Source of the DNA: DASXMT01 sp963803065 | Lineage (GTDB): Bacteria; Actinomycetota; Acidimicrobiia; Acidimicrobiales; RAAP-2 | Direction: 5' to 3' | NCBI GenBank assembly: GCA_963803065.1 | Contig: CAWDKW010000009.1 | Coordinates: 248,001-312,000, forward strand | DNA length: 64,000 nucleotides | Notes under the pieces: model-generated | The model's database searches: none | What the model was told of the DNA's origin: nothing | The model's input: only the letters and a program-made list of their open reading frames with translations | Shown: positions 9,618-17,832 of the stretch, piece after piece | Numbering within the stretch: position 1 is the stretch's first letter | How the letters are laid out: the number at the start of each line of letters is the position of its first letter | Position numbers and translations under genes: made by a program

Positions 9618-10304
9618 TCATACCCCAACGCCAGGAGTCGGGGCGACCGGCGGGGTCACGACGACCGGCCGAGGAGCGAGGGGCACCGTGGGGATGATGG
9701 CCTTTTTGAAGGTCTCGTTGACCACGCCGGCGAATGACGCGTACCAGGCGACGCCGGCGGTGGCCAGGCCGATGTAGCCGCCCCACTTGGTCACAGTCGT
9801 CTGGAGTTGGAACTCCCCGATGGTCAAGAGCACGAAGGTCGCAGTCAACAAGATGAACACGGCGGCCACGGCCGCGCTCACCCGCAACGAAGGCACGATC
9901 ATGTAGAAGGTGAAGATGGCCCATCCCAGCAGGAAGACGCCCACGGCGATGGACGCGTCGGCCGGCCGGATCCCGCTGACCACGAACTTCACAAAGACGT
10001 AGTACGAGATCCAGAACCCGCCGAACGAGGAGAAGGCGAGCGCTCCGAACGTGTTCTTCCTGGTGAACTCCCACATGCCGGCGAGCAGTTGCACCCCTCC
10101 GCCGTAGGCCAGGGCCAACGCCAGTGCCGGCGCCGCGGCCTGGCCCCAGATGTCGGCGTTGGACAGGCTCAGGGCGAAGGTCGTCATGGCGAAGGCTGCC
10201 AGTCCCAACGGGGCGGGATCGGCCGTTCGGTACACGCTCGGTTCGGTCGGAACCGGGCCCTCTTGGACCTCGAACTGTCCCATGGCTGCAGATTCCAGTG
10301 GCAT
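9618..10304 (-). CDS. satP: Acetate/succinate permease of the GPR1/FUN34/SatP (YaaH) family
   Basis: A 228-residue, six-helix membrane protein. The N-terminus carries ADPAPLGLAAFAMTTF, the family signature (usually NPAPLGL), followed by segments around ALALAYGGGVQLLAGMWEF, FGALAFSSFGGFWISYY, VGVFLLGWAIFTFYM and AVFILLTATFVLLTIGE. The family moves acetate with protons across the inner membrane. Start: ATG at 10304 with AAGGGGGG about 6 nt upstream; longer frames lack similarity. First gene of a probable satP-acs-VOC operon. Confidence 0.88.
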   Translation of the reverse strand: MPLESAAMGQFEVQEGPVPTEPSVYRTADPAPLGLAAFAMTTFALSLSNADIWGQAAAPALALALAYGGGVQLLAGMWEFTRKNTFGALAFSSFGGFWISYYVFVKFVVSGIRPADASIAVGVFLLGWAIFTFYMIVPSLRVSAAVAAVFILLTATFVLLTIGEFQLQTTVTKWGGYIGLATAGVAWYASFAGVVNETFKKAIIPTVPLAPRPVVVTPPVAPTPGVGV

Positions 10305-10677
10305 GAAACCCCCTTGATCCCAGATGACCGATGCCCGGCCAGACGTCGGTATCGACCACCTTCTTCCGCTCGTTGTCATGCGTTTCATACCCTCAGATGA
10401 ACTCTGTGTAAACCCTGACCAAGTGGAAACCCACATGAGCCCCTCCCTTGTGAAATGGTTCACTTCTGCATGTGAAACCGATCACATAGTCACCACGCTC
10501 AAGTGGCGATCCGGGGGCGGCGACAAGTCCGCAGAGTCGGGCGCGGTGTCGGGCGCGGCGTCAGGCACGGCGTCAGCTACGGAGGCGGGCGCCCTTCAGG
10601 CGCGAGATCCAGAGGGGCACGAGCGCAATCGGCGAGCAGGCCGCCCGGTTCGGCCTCTCCCTCCTATGCTCCAACCC
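10305..10677. other. Intergenic control region between satP and the peroxiredoxin gene
   Basis: No gene is seen in these 373 bases. They hold two CRP/GlxR-type sites (described separately), an AT-rich stretch around 10380-10440 that probably contains the satP promoter, and four degenerate 12-bp tandem repeats (consensus gtcgggcgcggy) at 10536-10583. At the right end is TATGCT at 10665-10670, placed as the -10 of a leaderless peroxiredoxin transcript. Confidence 0.6.
10449..10486. promoter_or_regulatory. Two tandem CRP/GlxR-type operators upstream of satP-acs
   Basis: Site 1 (10449-10464) reads TGTGA-AATGGT-TCACT. Site 2 (10471-10486) reads TGTGA-AACCGA-TCACA, a perfect match to the cAMP-receptor consensus TGTGA-N6-TCACA shared by E. 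coli CRP and actinobacterial GlxR/Crp. Their centres are 22 bp apart, about two helical turns, so two dimers would sit on one face. The location about 150-180 nt upstream of the permease start fits cAMP-dependent control of acetate use. Confidence 0.75.
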
Positions 10678-11142
10678 ATGAACACTGGTGATGCCGTACC
10701 CGACTTCGAGCTCCCCGATCAGACGGGGACACCCCGGCGCCTCGGAGAGCTCCTGAAGGACGGGCCGGTGGTCCTCTTCTTCTACCCGGCCGCTATGACC
10801 TATGGCTGCACCAAGGAGAGCTGCCACTTCCGCGACCTCAAGGCCGAGTTCGATGCCGTGGGCGCCCAGCGCGTCGGGATCAGTGCCGATCCCGTGGAAA
10901 AGCAGAAGCGGTTCGCCGACAAGCATGACTTCGACTACCCGCTGTTGTCGGACTCGGACTCATCGGTGGCCGACCTGTTCGGCGTCAAGCGGTCCTTCAC
11001 CATCATGGGGAAGAACAAGCGCGCCACCTTCGTCATCGGCACCGATCAGCGCGTGCTCGAGGTGATTCGTTCCGAGCTCTCGTTCAACTCGCACGCCGAC
11101 CGGGCCCTCGAGGTCCTCCGCCAGCGGGCCGCCGCCTCCTGA
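10678..11142 (+). CDS. bcp: Thiol peroxidase, peroxiredoxin BCP/PrxQ family
   Basis: A 154-residue AhpC/TSA-fold protein. It has N-terminal VPDFELPDQTG, the active site PAAMTYGCTKESCHFRD with peroxidatic Cys and a second Cys five residues on (the atypical two-Cys arrangement of PrxQ/BCP), then VGISADPVEKQKRFADKHDFDYPLLSDSD and RATFVIGTDQRV. It reduces hydroperoxides in the cytosol with thioredoxin as likely donor. The ATG at 10678 follows a TATGCT -10 by seven nt, so a leaderless mRNA is likely. Upstream in-frame sequence has no family similarity. Confidence 0.92.
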   Translation: MNTGDAVPDFELPDQTGTPRRLGELLKDGPVVLFFYPAAMTYGCTKESCHFRDLKAEFDAVGAQRVGISADPVEKQKRFADKHDFDYPLLSDSDSSVADLFGVKRSFTIMGKNKRATFVIGTDQRVLEVIRSELSFNSHADRALEVLRQRAAAS

Positions 11143-11196
11143 CCGCGACGACCCGCACGGTCTCCTCTGTCCCCCGCGTGCCGGTGCGCGTCGGGC

Positions 11197-12003
11197 CTAG
11201 TCCTCGAGGCCCGACAGGCCCAACCGGGCAGTGACGCCGTGATCGCGCCCGGCCGTGTAGCCCCCGTCCACCGCCAGTGCCGCCCCGGTGACGAACGAGG
11301 CGTCCTCAGAGACCAAGAAGGCAGCGGCGCCGGCGATCTCATCCGCTCGCCCCAACCGCCGGAGTGCGTGCTCCTCGATCATTGCCGCTCTCGTCTCCTC
11401 CATGCCGGGGAGGTCGAAGATCGAATCGGTCATCGGCGTCTCGATGAAACCGGGGCAGATGACATTGGCCCGGATGCCCCGGCTGCCGTAGTCGATGGCC
11501 ATGTTCTTGGTCAGCAACACCACACCGCCCTTCGACGCGTTGTAGGCACTCCCACCGGCGGTGCCCTCCAGGCCCTCGACACTGGCCACCGTGACGACGG
11601 ACCCCCGGGATGCGGCGACCACGGGCTGCCGGAGCATCTGCCCGATGACATGCTTAGCCATGAGAAATGTCCCGGTCAGGTTGACCGAGAGGACCCGCTG
11701 CCACTCTTCCTGGTCGAGCGCGTGCACCGGTCCCCCACCGGCCACGCCCGCTGCGTTGACCATGCCGTCGATCCGCCCCAGGCTGGAGACCGTCGCCGCC
11801 ACCAGCTCCGCCACCGAAGGCTCGTCGGCCACATCCACGTGCCGGAATGACCAAGATCTGCCCAACGACGGCTCGGGGGCCCGATCAGCGAGGTCGGCGC
11901 CCACCACGGTCGCCCCCTCCTCCAGCAGCCGCAGTGCACATGCCCGACCGATGCCCGAAGCTGCCCCGGTGACGATCACTACCTTGTTCCTCAGTCCCCG
12001 CAT
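11197..12003 (-). CDS. Short-chain dehydrogenase/reductase (SDR)
   Basis: A classical 268-residue SDR: NAD(P)-binding TGAASGIG near the N-terminus, DVAD after beta-4, NAAGVAGG, catalytic Ser in VTVASVEG and YNASK (Tyr-x3-Lys), and the C-terminal AVDGGYTAGRD typical of the beta-ketoacyl-reductase-like branch. Substrate unknown. RBS GGGGAGAG precedes the ATG. It is divergent from a tetR gene across a 200-nt AT-rich gap with a long inverted repeat, so it may be a target of that regulator. Confidence 0.88.
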   Translation of the reverse strand: MRGLRNKVVIVTGAASGIGRACALRLLEEGATVVGADLADRAPEPSLGRSWSFRHVDVADEPSVAELVAATVSSLGRIDGMVNAAGVAGGGPVHALDQEEWQRVLSVNLTGTFLMAKHVIGQMLRQPVVAASRGSVVTVASVEGLEGTAGGSAYNASKGGVVLLTKNMAIDYGSRGIRANVICPGFIETPMTDSIFDLPGMEETRAAMIEEHALRRLGRADEIAGAAAFLVSEDASFVTGAALAVDGGYTAGRDHGVTARLGLSGLED

Positions 12004-12040
12004 CTCGCTCTCCCCACACCCCGTTCGCCCTGCATCGTGC

Positions 12041-12088
12041 CCGACCTATCTTTACATCTGATAGTTGCTGTACAATTGCATAGGTCGG
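12041..12088. promoter_or_regulatory. Inverted repeat (9-bp arms) in a divergent promoter region
   Basis: Arms ccgacctat (12041-12049) and ataggtcgg (12080-12088) flank a 30-nt AT-rich spacer containing TACAAT (12071-12076), a consensus -10 for the rightward tetR gene. The right arm would cover the start of that transcript. It may be an operator for the TetR protein, but the long spacer is unusual for one TetR dimer. Confidence 0.45.
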
Positions 12089-12202
12089 ACCGATACGCGC
12101 ACCAATTCAAGCCCTCAGACGACAAGCGAACGACCGGCACGAACCAAGCAGAGCCATCAGCGCCAGCGGGAAACCGTGGACCAGGCGCAGGATCGGCGAA
12201 CC

Positions 12203-12871
12203 ATGACCCCACAGACCGACGAACAGGCGACCTCGGCATGGCCCGCGATCGATGCCGCCGTGAGCACACAGGCCACGACCGAGGAACGGATCCTGACCGC
12301 CGCCGAGCAGTGCATCACCCGGCTCGGCATCCGGCGCACCTCCATGACCGACGTGGCCGCCCAGGCCGGCGTCTCCAGGGGAGCGGTGTACTTCCACTTC
12401 AGCGACAAGGCGAACGTGGTCGATGCGGTGATGGCACGGGTGGCCGGCCAGTTCGTCGCTGGCAGTGAGGAAGCGGTGCGATCCCGGCCCACCTTGGCCG
12501 AACAGATTGCCGAAGCGGCCGTCTACATCCGGAGGTCGGCCGGGGAACGCGTTCCCATGCGTCAGCTCCCCGGCGATGAAGAGAGGCTTCTGGCCACACT
12601 GATGACGGCGAGCAGCCGGCACCTGACCGACGAGTGGGTGGACTTCTGGCTCCCGTTGCTGGTCGACGCCGAGGGCCGAGGCGAGATCCGCGCCGGGCTC
12701 GACCACCGAGAGGCCGGCGAGTGGATCGTCCGCCTCCTCATGTCGTTCGCGGTGATGCCGGCCGTGACCTTCGACGCCGACGACCTTGAGTCGGTCCGGG
12801 GATTCGTCCGGACGTATGCGGTAGCCGGCTTCGCCGCGGAGCCACCAAACCGGAAAGGACACCGTCCATGA
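12203..12871 (+). CDS. TetR-family transcriptional regulator
   Basis: A 222-residue TetR protein. The HTH lies at about residues 30-70: EERILTAAEQCITRLGIRRTSMTDVAAQAGVSRGAVYFHFSDKA, with the YxHF recognition-helix end typical of the family. The all-helical C-terminal ligand domain gives no effector clue. ATG 12203 is chosen because residues before it have no similarity; the frame stays open further upstream. Its stop codon overlaps the start of the luciferase-like gene (ATGA), so the two are co-translated. It probably regulates that gene and/or the divergent SDR. Confidence 0.87.
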   Translation: MTPQTDEQATSAWPAIDAAVSTQATTEERILTAAEQCITRLGIRRTSMTDVAAQAGVSRGAVYFHFSDKANVVDAVMARVAGQFVAGSEEAVRSRPTLAEQIAEAAVYIRRSAGERVPMRQLPGDEERLLATLMTASSRHLTDEWVDFWLPLLVDAEGRGEIRAGLDHREAGEWIVRLLMSFAVMPAVTFDADDLESVRGFVRTYAVAGFAAEPPNRKGHRP

Positions 12872-13974
12872 AATTCGCACTCTTCTACGAGATACCAGTG
12901 CCGCGGCCCTGGGAGGCGGACAGCGAGCTCATCGCCTACCAGAACACGCTGGCCGAGGCGGTGGCGGGCGACAAGGCCGGATGGGACGCCTTCTGGACCG
13001 TCGAGCACCACTTCCTCGAGGAGTACTCCCACTGCTCCAACCCCGAGGTCCTCTACGGCGCCATTGCCGGGCTGACCGAGCGGATCCGGCTGGGATACGG
13101 GGTCCGGTTGATGCCCAAGCCCTACAACCACCCGGTCCGCACGGCCGAGTCGGTTGCCGTGCTCGACCTGATCTCGAACGGACGTGTCGATTTCGGGACG
13201 GGTCGATCGGCCACCCGTGCCGAGCTCGAGGGATTCGGGCTCGACCCGGCCGAGACACGCGACATGTGGCGGGAGGCAATCGAGCATGTGGTCGGCTGCT
13301 GGACCAACGAGGAGTACGAGTTCGCCGGCGCGCACTGGCAGATGCCCAAGCGTCGGGTGCAGCCCAAGCCGATCCAGCAGCCTCATCCACCCATCTGGGG
13401 GGCGACCACCAGCGAGGACGGGCACCGGCAGGTGGGCGAGCTCGGCCTGGGTCTGTGCTCGTTCGCCGTCGGCGTCTCACCGGAGGAAGTCAAGAAGAAG
13501 GTGGACATCTACCGGGCCGCCTCCGCCGGGTGCACCAACCCTCTCGGGTCCTACGTGCACAACGAGACCGCCACCTTCACCATGGCCCTGTGCTCGCCGG
13601 ACCGGGACAAGGCCATCGAGCTCGCCCGGGAGTCCTTCGAGTGGTACCCGAAGACCGGTGCCCGGCAGATCGCCACGGTCACCGACTGGATGGCGGAACG
13701 GCAGCAGGCCCTCGGTTCCTACTCCTACGCCGCCGACATGAAGTCGCACGCCGACGACGGTTCGCTCGACCTCCTCAGCCTCGAGTACCTGATCGCCACC
13801 GACGCCTGCGTCCTGGGGACGCCCGACGAATGCCTGGAGGCGTGCCGCAAGTACGAGGCGGCCGGTATCGACCTGTTGCTCTGCCTGGTCAACCCGTACA
13901 AAGTGCCCCATGAGGCGGTGATGGAGACCATCGAGCTGATGGGCACCTACGTGCTCCCGAAATTCCGGGACTGA
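12868..13974 (+). CDS. Luciferase-like (LLM) flavin- or F420-dependent monooxygenase
   Basis: A 368-residue TIM-barrel protein of the bacterial luciferase superfamily: MKFALFYEIP, then AGWDAFWTVEHHFLEEYSH, RIRLGYGVRLMP, NHPVRTAESVAVLDLISNGRVDFGTGRS (flavin-binding strand) and PIWGATTSEDGHRQVGELGLG. Members oxidise or reduce organic substrates with FMN or F420; the substrate cannot be assigned. Four-base overlap with the upstream tetR gene. A strong GC hairpin follows 46 nt after the stop codon. Confidence 0.88.
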   Translation: MKFALFYEIPVPRPWEADSELIAYQNTLAEAVAGDKAGWDAFWTVEHHFLEEYSHCSNPEVLYGAIAGLTERIRLGYGVRLMPKPYNHPVRTAESVAVLDLISNGRVDFGTGRSATRAELEGFGLDPAETRDMWREAIEHVVGCWTNEEYEFAGAHWQMPKRRVQPKPIQQPHPPIWGATTSEDGHRQVGELGLGLCSFAVGVSPEEVKKKVDIYRAASAGCTNPLGSYVHNETATFTMALCSPDRDKAIELARESFEWYPKTGARQIATVTDWMAERQQALGSYSYAADMKSHADDGSLDLLSLEYLIATDACVLGTPDECLEACRKYEAAGIDLLLCLVNPYKVPHEAVMETIELMGTYVLPKFRD

Positions 13975-13982
13975 GGTTTCTA

Positions 13983-14020
13983 GGTCTCTGGGGTCTCTGG
14001 GGTCTCTGGGGTCTCTGGGT
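13983..14020. repeat. 9-bp tandem repeat (tctctgggg), four copies
   Basis: Copies start at 13985, 13994, 14003 and 14012, the last with its final base changed. The array sits just downstream of the monooxygenase stop codon and abuts a GC-rich hairpin. Confidence 0.8.
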
Positions 14021-14039
14021 CCCCCGAGGACTCCGGGGG
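14021..14039 (+). terminator. GC hairpin downstream of the luciferase-like gene, possible terminator
   Basis: Stem cccccg / cggggg with a 7-nt loop. No U run follows, so it is at best an L-shaped actinobacterial type of terminator. Confidence 0.4.
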
Positions 14040-14145
14040 GTGGCGGCGACGTCGCGTCGGCGGCGGGCCCGGCGTGACGGCGAGGACTCAGCGGGCCTGA
14101 TGCCGCGGGCAGCGCCGTTCTCCGTGCCGCTCATATTCTGCAGAC

Positions 14146-14397
14146 ATGTACTTGTTCTCGGTGTTCCTGGGCGGACCGATCGCCGCCGGACGGATGGGCG
14201 AAGACCATGAGGTGGTCTTCGTCGTCGCTTCCAGCCCCGAGGAAGCCAAGGGCTTGGCCCGAGCGAAGTGGCGGGGCATGGGCAGGGCCCACATCGACGC
14301 CGTACAACGAATCGACCAAGTCGACGGGTACCGGCTCACGCTCACACCCAACTCGGGCGAGGACGGCGACCGTACCCAGCTCGAGGACTGCAACTGA
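14146..14397 (+). CDS. Small DUF1543-like protein
   Basis: An 83-residue protein opening MYLFSVFLGG, followed by MGEDHEVVFVVASSPEEAKGLARAKW, HIDAVQRIDQVDGY and an acidic tail. The LGG start, HxVVFVVA strand and HIDxxQ(R)IxxVDGY segment match the DUF1543 pattern; function unknown. ATG is preceded by TATTCT (14134-14139) at 6 nt, suggesting a leaderless message. Confidence 0.65.
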   Translation: MYLFSVFLGGPIAAGRMGEDHEVVFVVASSPEEAKGLARAKWRGMGRAHIDAVQRIDQVDGYRLTLTPNSGEDGDRTQLEDCN

Positions 14398-14444
14398 ATC
14401 CCCGGGCCGGCGCCGCCACCGCGCACGGGCAGTAGTATCGGTTC

Positions 14445-14756
14445 GTGGAGCCACCGATCGCCTGCACGCTCGACGTCGACGAAGCCGGGCAACGGGTCGA
14501 GCGCTGGCGCCAGGTTCTCTCCGTGGCGGTGGCCCGGACCGAGCGGGCGGCACCGGGCCGGCTCTCCTGTGTCTTGCGGACGGATCTGGCCGACCTTCAA
14601 TCGCTCGTCCTCTTGGCCCAAGAAGAGAAGGCCTGTTGCCGGTTCTTCAGCTTCTCCTTCGAGATCGAGGCCGACAGCGTCACCATGGTGGTCGGCGTCC
14701 CCGACGATGCCGTCACCGTTCTCGACGGATTCGCCGCGCTCACCGGTCCGGCCTGA
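14445..14756 (+). CDS. Small hypothetical protein with an EExxCCxFF motif
   Basis: A 103-residue protein. Its core (LLAQEEKACCRFFSFSFEIEADSVTMVVGVP) resembles the small Cys-pair domain sometimes found attached to MerR-type regulators, but no DNA-binding part is present here. The Cys-Cys pair could bind metal or a thiol ligand; this is inference. GTG start, with TAGTAT (14433-14438) six nt upstream, so a leaderless transcript is likely. Confidence 0.6.
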   Translation: MEPPIACTLDVDEAGQRVERWRQVLSVAVARTERAAPGRLSCVLRTDLADLQSLVLLAQEEKACCRFFSFSFEIEADSVTMVVGVPDDAVTVLDGFAALTGPA

Positions 14757-14922
14757 CCCGCCGGGATCTGGCGGTCTGGAACGCTGGTCGTCCTCCTCCG
14801 GCGTGGCTGACCCCACGCCGCTCCAGCGGCGCGGACAGGCAGGAGCTCACCTGACGAGTGGAGCACCTGGCAACCCGGGTACGCTCCCGGGGACGAGTAC
14901 TCGAGCCGGGAGGGGACCGCTC

Positions 14923-15237
14923 ATGTCTGAAGCGTTCGACGCAGTGGACGGGTCGGTGGGCGCCGCCGGTACCGGCGAAAGCGATTTCACCGATGAGGAG
15001 CTGACGGCCCTGGCTCTGTCGGCCGAGCCCGGCTCTCCCTTCGACCGGGATGCGGTCCCACTCGGCGTCTACCTGGGGCAGGCGCCCGGGCTCCTCCCCG
15101 AGTGGTACATGCCGTCGACGATGGCGCGGGCCCGTACGCGGTGGCGGCTCCCGGTAGTGATGACCATCGTCGGCGCCTTCCTCGTCATCGAGGCGCTGGG
15201 GCTGTGCAGTACCTACGGAACGCTCGGCCTGGGTTGA
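14923..15237 (+). CDS. Hypothetical single-pass membrane protein
   Basis: A 104-residue protein: an acidic N-terminal half (DFTDEELTALALSAEPGSPFDRD), the segment LLPEWYMPSTMARARTRW, and one hydrophobic helix near the C-terminus (LPVVMTIVGAFLVIEALGL). Predicted cytoplasmic N-terminus with a C-terminal anchor. RBS GGGAGGGG lies about 8 nt before the ATG. No family recognised. Confidence 0.65.
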   Translation: MSEAFDAVDGSVGAAGTGESDFTDEELTALALSAEPGSPFDRDAVPLGVYLGQAPGLLPEWYMPSTMARARTRWRLPVVMTIVGAFLVIEALGLCSTYGTLGLG

Positions 15238-15277
15238 GTGGTTCGCAGCCTGGTGGGGGGTCCTTGAACCCTCACGG

Positions 15278-17710
15278 TCAATCGGGCGGCGGGTCCTCCT
15301 GCCCGGCGGCCAGCAGCAGTTCGTAGACCGGGTTGATCACGGCCAGCCGGCCGTTGTGCTTGCCGATCATCCCCTCCGCCCTGAGCTGGGTGCCGGGCTC
15401 GATCCCGGGCACGGCCCGGCGACCCAAGAACACCAGGTTCAAGGCGCCGGTCTCATCCACGATGGTGCACTCCAGGGCCACCGCGCCCGACCACGGCTGC
15501 ACCCGCACCGAGCGCACTCTCCCGGCGACGACAGTGCGCTCTCGATACGTCAGCTGTCCGAGGGGCGTGGCCCCGGCCACCTCGATGAGCCGCTTGGCAG
15601 GGTCCGGGCGGCGAGGTCCGGTCGCCGGTCTCAATTTGGCCGACATGCGCCCTTGGGCCTGGGACTTGGACCGGCGCTTGACCAAGCCGGTCACGTCGAA
15701 AGGGGCGATGGTGGCGCTCACATGGGGCAGCGTGCTCATCGCGGTAACGATGCGGTCAGCAGTGTGACTGTGCAAGAACCGGTTGGCCACCCCGCGGTAG
15801 AGCCGCCGGGGAAGTATCAACATGACCTCGGTCTCACCGTCGGCGGCCAGGCTGGCCGCCATCTCGGTGGCGGCGCGGGACAATCGGCGGTCCGGGCACT
15901 CGATGAGCTCGAGGGCCAGGTCCCCAAGGCCCAGTTGTCGCCACTGCCTGGCGATGTCGTCGGCGTGAGCGGTGTCGATCACGAAGTGGACAGCCCGGAC
16001 CTCTCCCGACGGGGTGAAGGACCGGGCCAATTGCAACGCCCTGGTCGTGGCCAGGTCCAGGCTGTCCACCAGCACCAGGGCGACATTGCGGCGAAGAGCG
16101 TGGGTCTCGATGACTGCGCTGGCTCCCGAGGCGTCTTGGACAAGCACCCGCTTCTCTTCCTCGTAGCGGCGATGGGTGCGGGTGAGGAAGAACACGATCA
16201 GCGGGATGGCCACCACGATCAGCCAAGCGCCATTGGTGAACTCGGTGATGACGAAGATGAGCGTCACCACCGCGCTCAGCGCGAAGGCGGAGGCGCTGAC
16301 GATCAGGTTCTGGCGCCGCTTCGGCCCTGGGTGCGTCATGAAGTACTTGGTCATGCCTGCACCGGCCATGGTGAAGCCGGTGAACACCGTACAGGCGTAC
16401 AAGGGGATCAGATCCGCCACCCGAGCTCGGGTCACCACCAACAGGACGACGGACACGACGGTGAGCGCGCCGATCCCGTTCGAGTACACCAACCGGTGCC
16501 CTCGGGTGGTGAGGGGCCGGGGCAGATAGGCGTCCTGGGCGATGTAGCTGACCAAGAGCGGAAACCCGTTGTAGCTGGTGTTGGCCCCGAGGATGAGGAT
16601 CAGGGCGGTGGAGAACTGGAGCGAGTAGTAGGCCACGTTGGACAGCCCGCCGCTGCCGAAGACGGCCCGGCCGATCTGGGAGAGCACGGTCGGCGTGCCG
16701 GTCACGTAGGGGACGGCGTGGGTCAGCTGAGCGAAGACCGATACCGACAAGAACATGGCCCCGAGGATCGAGGCCATGAGGACCAGCGTGGTCCGGGCGT
16801 TGCGGACCTGGGGCGGCTTGAACACGGTCACCGCGTTGGAGATGGCCTCCATTCCGGTCATCGCCGAGCCGCCGTTGGCAAAGGCCTTCAAGAAGATGAA
16901 CAGAGAGGCTCCCAGCAGCAGCCCGTTGCCGGCCGTCCCCACCGGGACGTGACCAGGGGCGTTCAGTGGGTAGTGGTGGAGGTGCCCGTCGATGGCCAGC
17001 CGGGCCACTCCGACCAACACCAGCGCGGCCATGGAGGCGAGGAACCAGTAGGTGGGGAAGGCGAAGACCCGGCCCGCTTCCCGGATGCCCCTGAGGTTCC
17101 CGTAGGCGATGAGCAGTACGAACCCCACCGCCATCTCGACGGGATAGGGCGAGAGTACGGGAAAAGCAGAGGAGACGGCGTCCACGCCGGCGGCCACCGA
17201 CACGGCCACAGTGAGCACGTAGCTCAACAGCAGCGCGGCGCCGGGGATCTGGGCCACCGAGTAGCCGAAGTTGTCCCGGCTGACCACGTACGAGCCACCC
17301 GAGACCGGATAGGTCTTCACCACCTGGCGGTACAGGAGGCACACGACGCCGAGGACCAGTAGCAACAGGGCGGTGACCGGCGTGATGAGCGAGAAGGCAG
17401 CGAGCCCGGCTGCCGGCACCAGGATCCGGAGGATGGACTCCGTGGCGTACGCGCACGAGGACATCACGTCGGACGACAGGACGGCCAGGGCAGTCGGCTT
17501 CCCCAACCGCTCGCTGTGGAGATCCTCACTCACGATCGGAGGACCGAGCAGCAATCGCTTCAGTCGGTAGCCAGGGGCTTCGGGTAGCTCAGGGCTCTGG
17601 CTCGATGATGGTGCCTGCGGTGCGTGCAGCCAACGAGGTCTGGCGTCTAGTTCACGTTCGACTTCGCTTCTCCTCCGATCGAGCTCTGCGCCGGGGATGG
17701 CGACCTGCAC
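15278..17710 (-). CDS. APC-family amino-acid permease fused to a C-terminal OB-fold domain
   Basis: An 810-residue protein. Residues about 70-500 form an APC transporter (about 12 helices; YPVSGGSYVVSRDNFG, FANGGSAMTGMEAISNAVTVFK). Residues about 520-690 form a cytosolic USP-like region (NVALVLVDSLDLATTRALQLARSF). The last about 90 residues (TYRERTVVAGRVRSVRVQPW, ECTIVDETGALNLVFLGRR, GMIGKHNGRLAVINPVYELL) are an OB-fold of the nucleic-acid-binding type. In mycobacteria, to my knowledge, a comparable permease (Rv2690c) and OB-fold protein (Rv2694c) are separate neighbouring genes. Substrate unknown. The GTG start is the longest sensible one; the N-terminal 45 residues are hydrophilic. Confidence 0.85.
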   Translation of the reverse strand: MQVAIPGAELDRRRSEVERELDARPRWLHAPQAPSSSQSPELPEAPGYRLKRLLLGPPIVSEDLHSERLGKPTALAVLSSDVMSSCAYATESILRILVPAAGLAAFSLITPVTALLLLVLGVVCLLYRQVVKTYPVSGGSYVVSRDNFGYSVAQIPGAALLLSYVLTVAVSVAAGVDAVSSAFPVLSPYPVEMAVGFVLLIAYGNLRGIREAGRVFAFPTYWFLASMAALVLVGVARLAIDGHLHHYPLNAPGHVPVGTAGNGLLLGASLFIFLKAFANGGSAMTGMEAISNAVTVFKPPQVRNARTTLVLMASILGAMFLSVSVFAQLTHAVPYVTGTPTVLSQIGRAVFGSGGLSNVAYYSLQFSTALILILGANTSYNGFPLLVSYIAQDAYLPRPLTTRGHRLVYSNGIGALTVVSVVLLVVTRARVADLIPLYACTVFTGFTMAGAGMTKYFMTHPGPKRRQNLIVSASAFALSAVVTLIFVITEFTNGAWLIVVAIPLIVFFLTRTHRRYEEEKRVLVQDASGASAVIETHALRRNVALVLVDSLDLATTRALQLARSFTPSGEVRAVHFVIDTAHADDIARQWRQLGLGDLALELIECPDRRLSRAATEMAASLAADGETEVMLILPRRLYRGVANRFLHSHTADRIVTAMSTLPHVSATIAPFDVTGLVKRRSKSQAQGRMSAKLRPATGPRRPDPAKRLIEVAGATPLGQLTYRERTVVAGRVRSVRVQPWSGAVALECTIVDETGALNLVFLGRRAVPGIEPGTQLRAEGMIGKHNGRLAVINPVYELLLAAGQEDPPPD

Positions 17711-17832
17711 CCCGACCCGACAGACCTTACCGCGCCGTCCTCGCCGATCGGCACGCCGATTGGTGCCTCGGCGCGCTCGGCGGCCGCGCTCGGCGGCCGA
17801 ACCAGGCGCCGGCCCGGACTAGCGTCGCAGCC

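Noticed and set aside
13983..14039. 9-bp repeats as a CRISPR-like or regulatory array
   Set aside because: Units are too short and contiguous, without spacers; simple slippage repeat.
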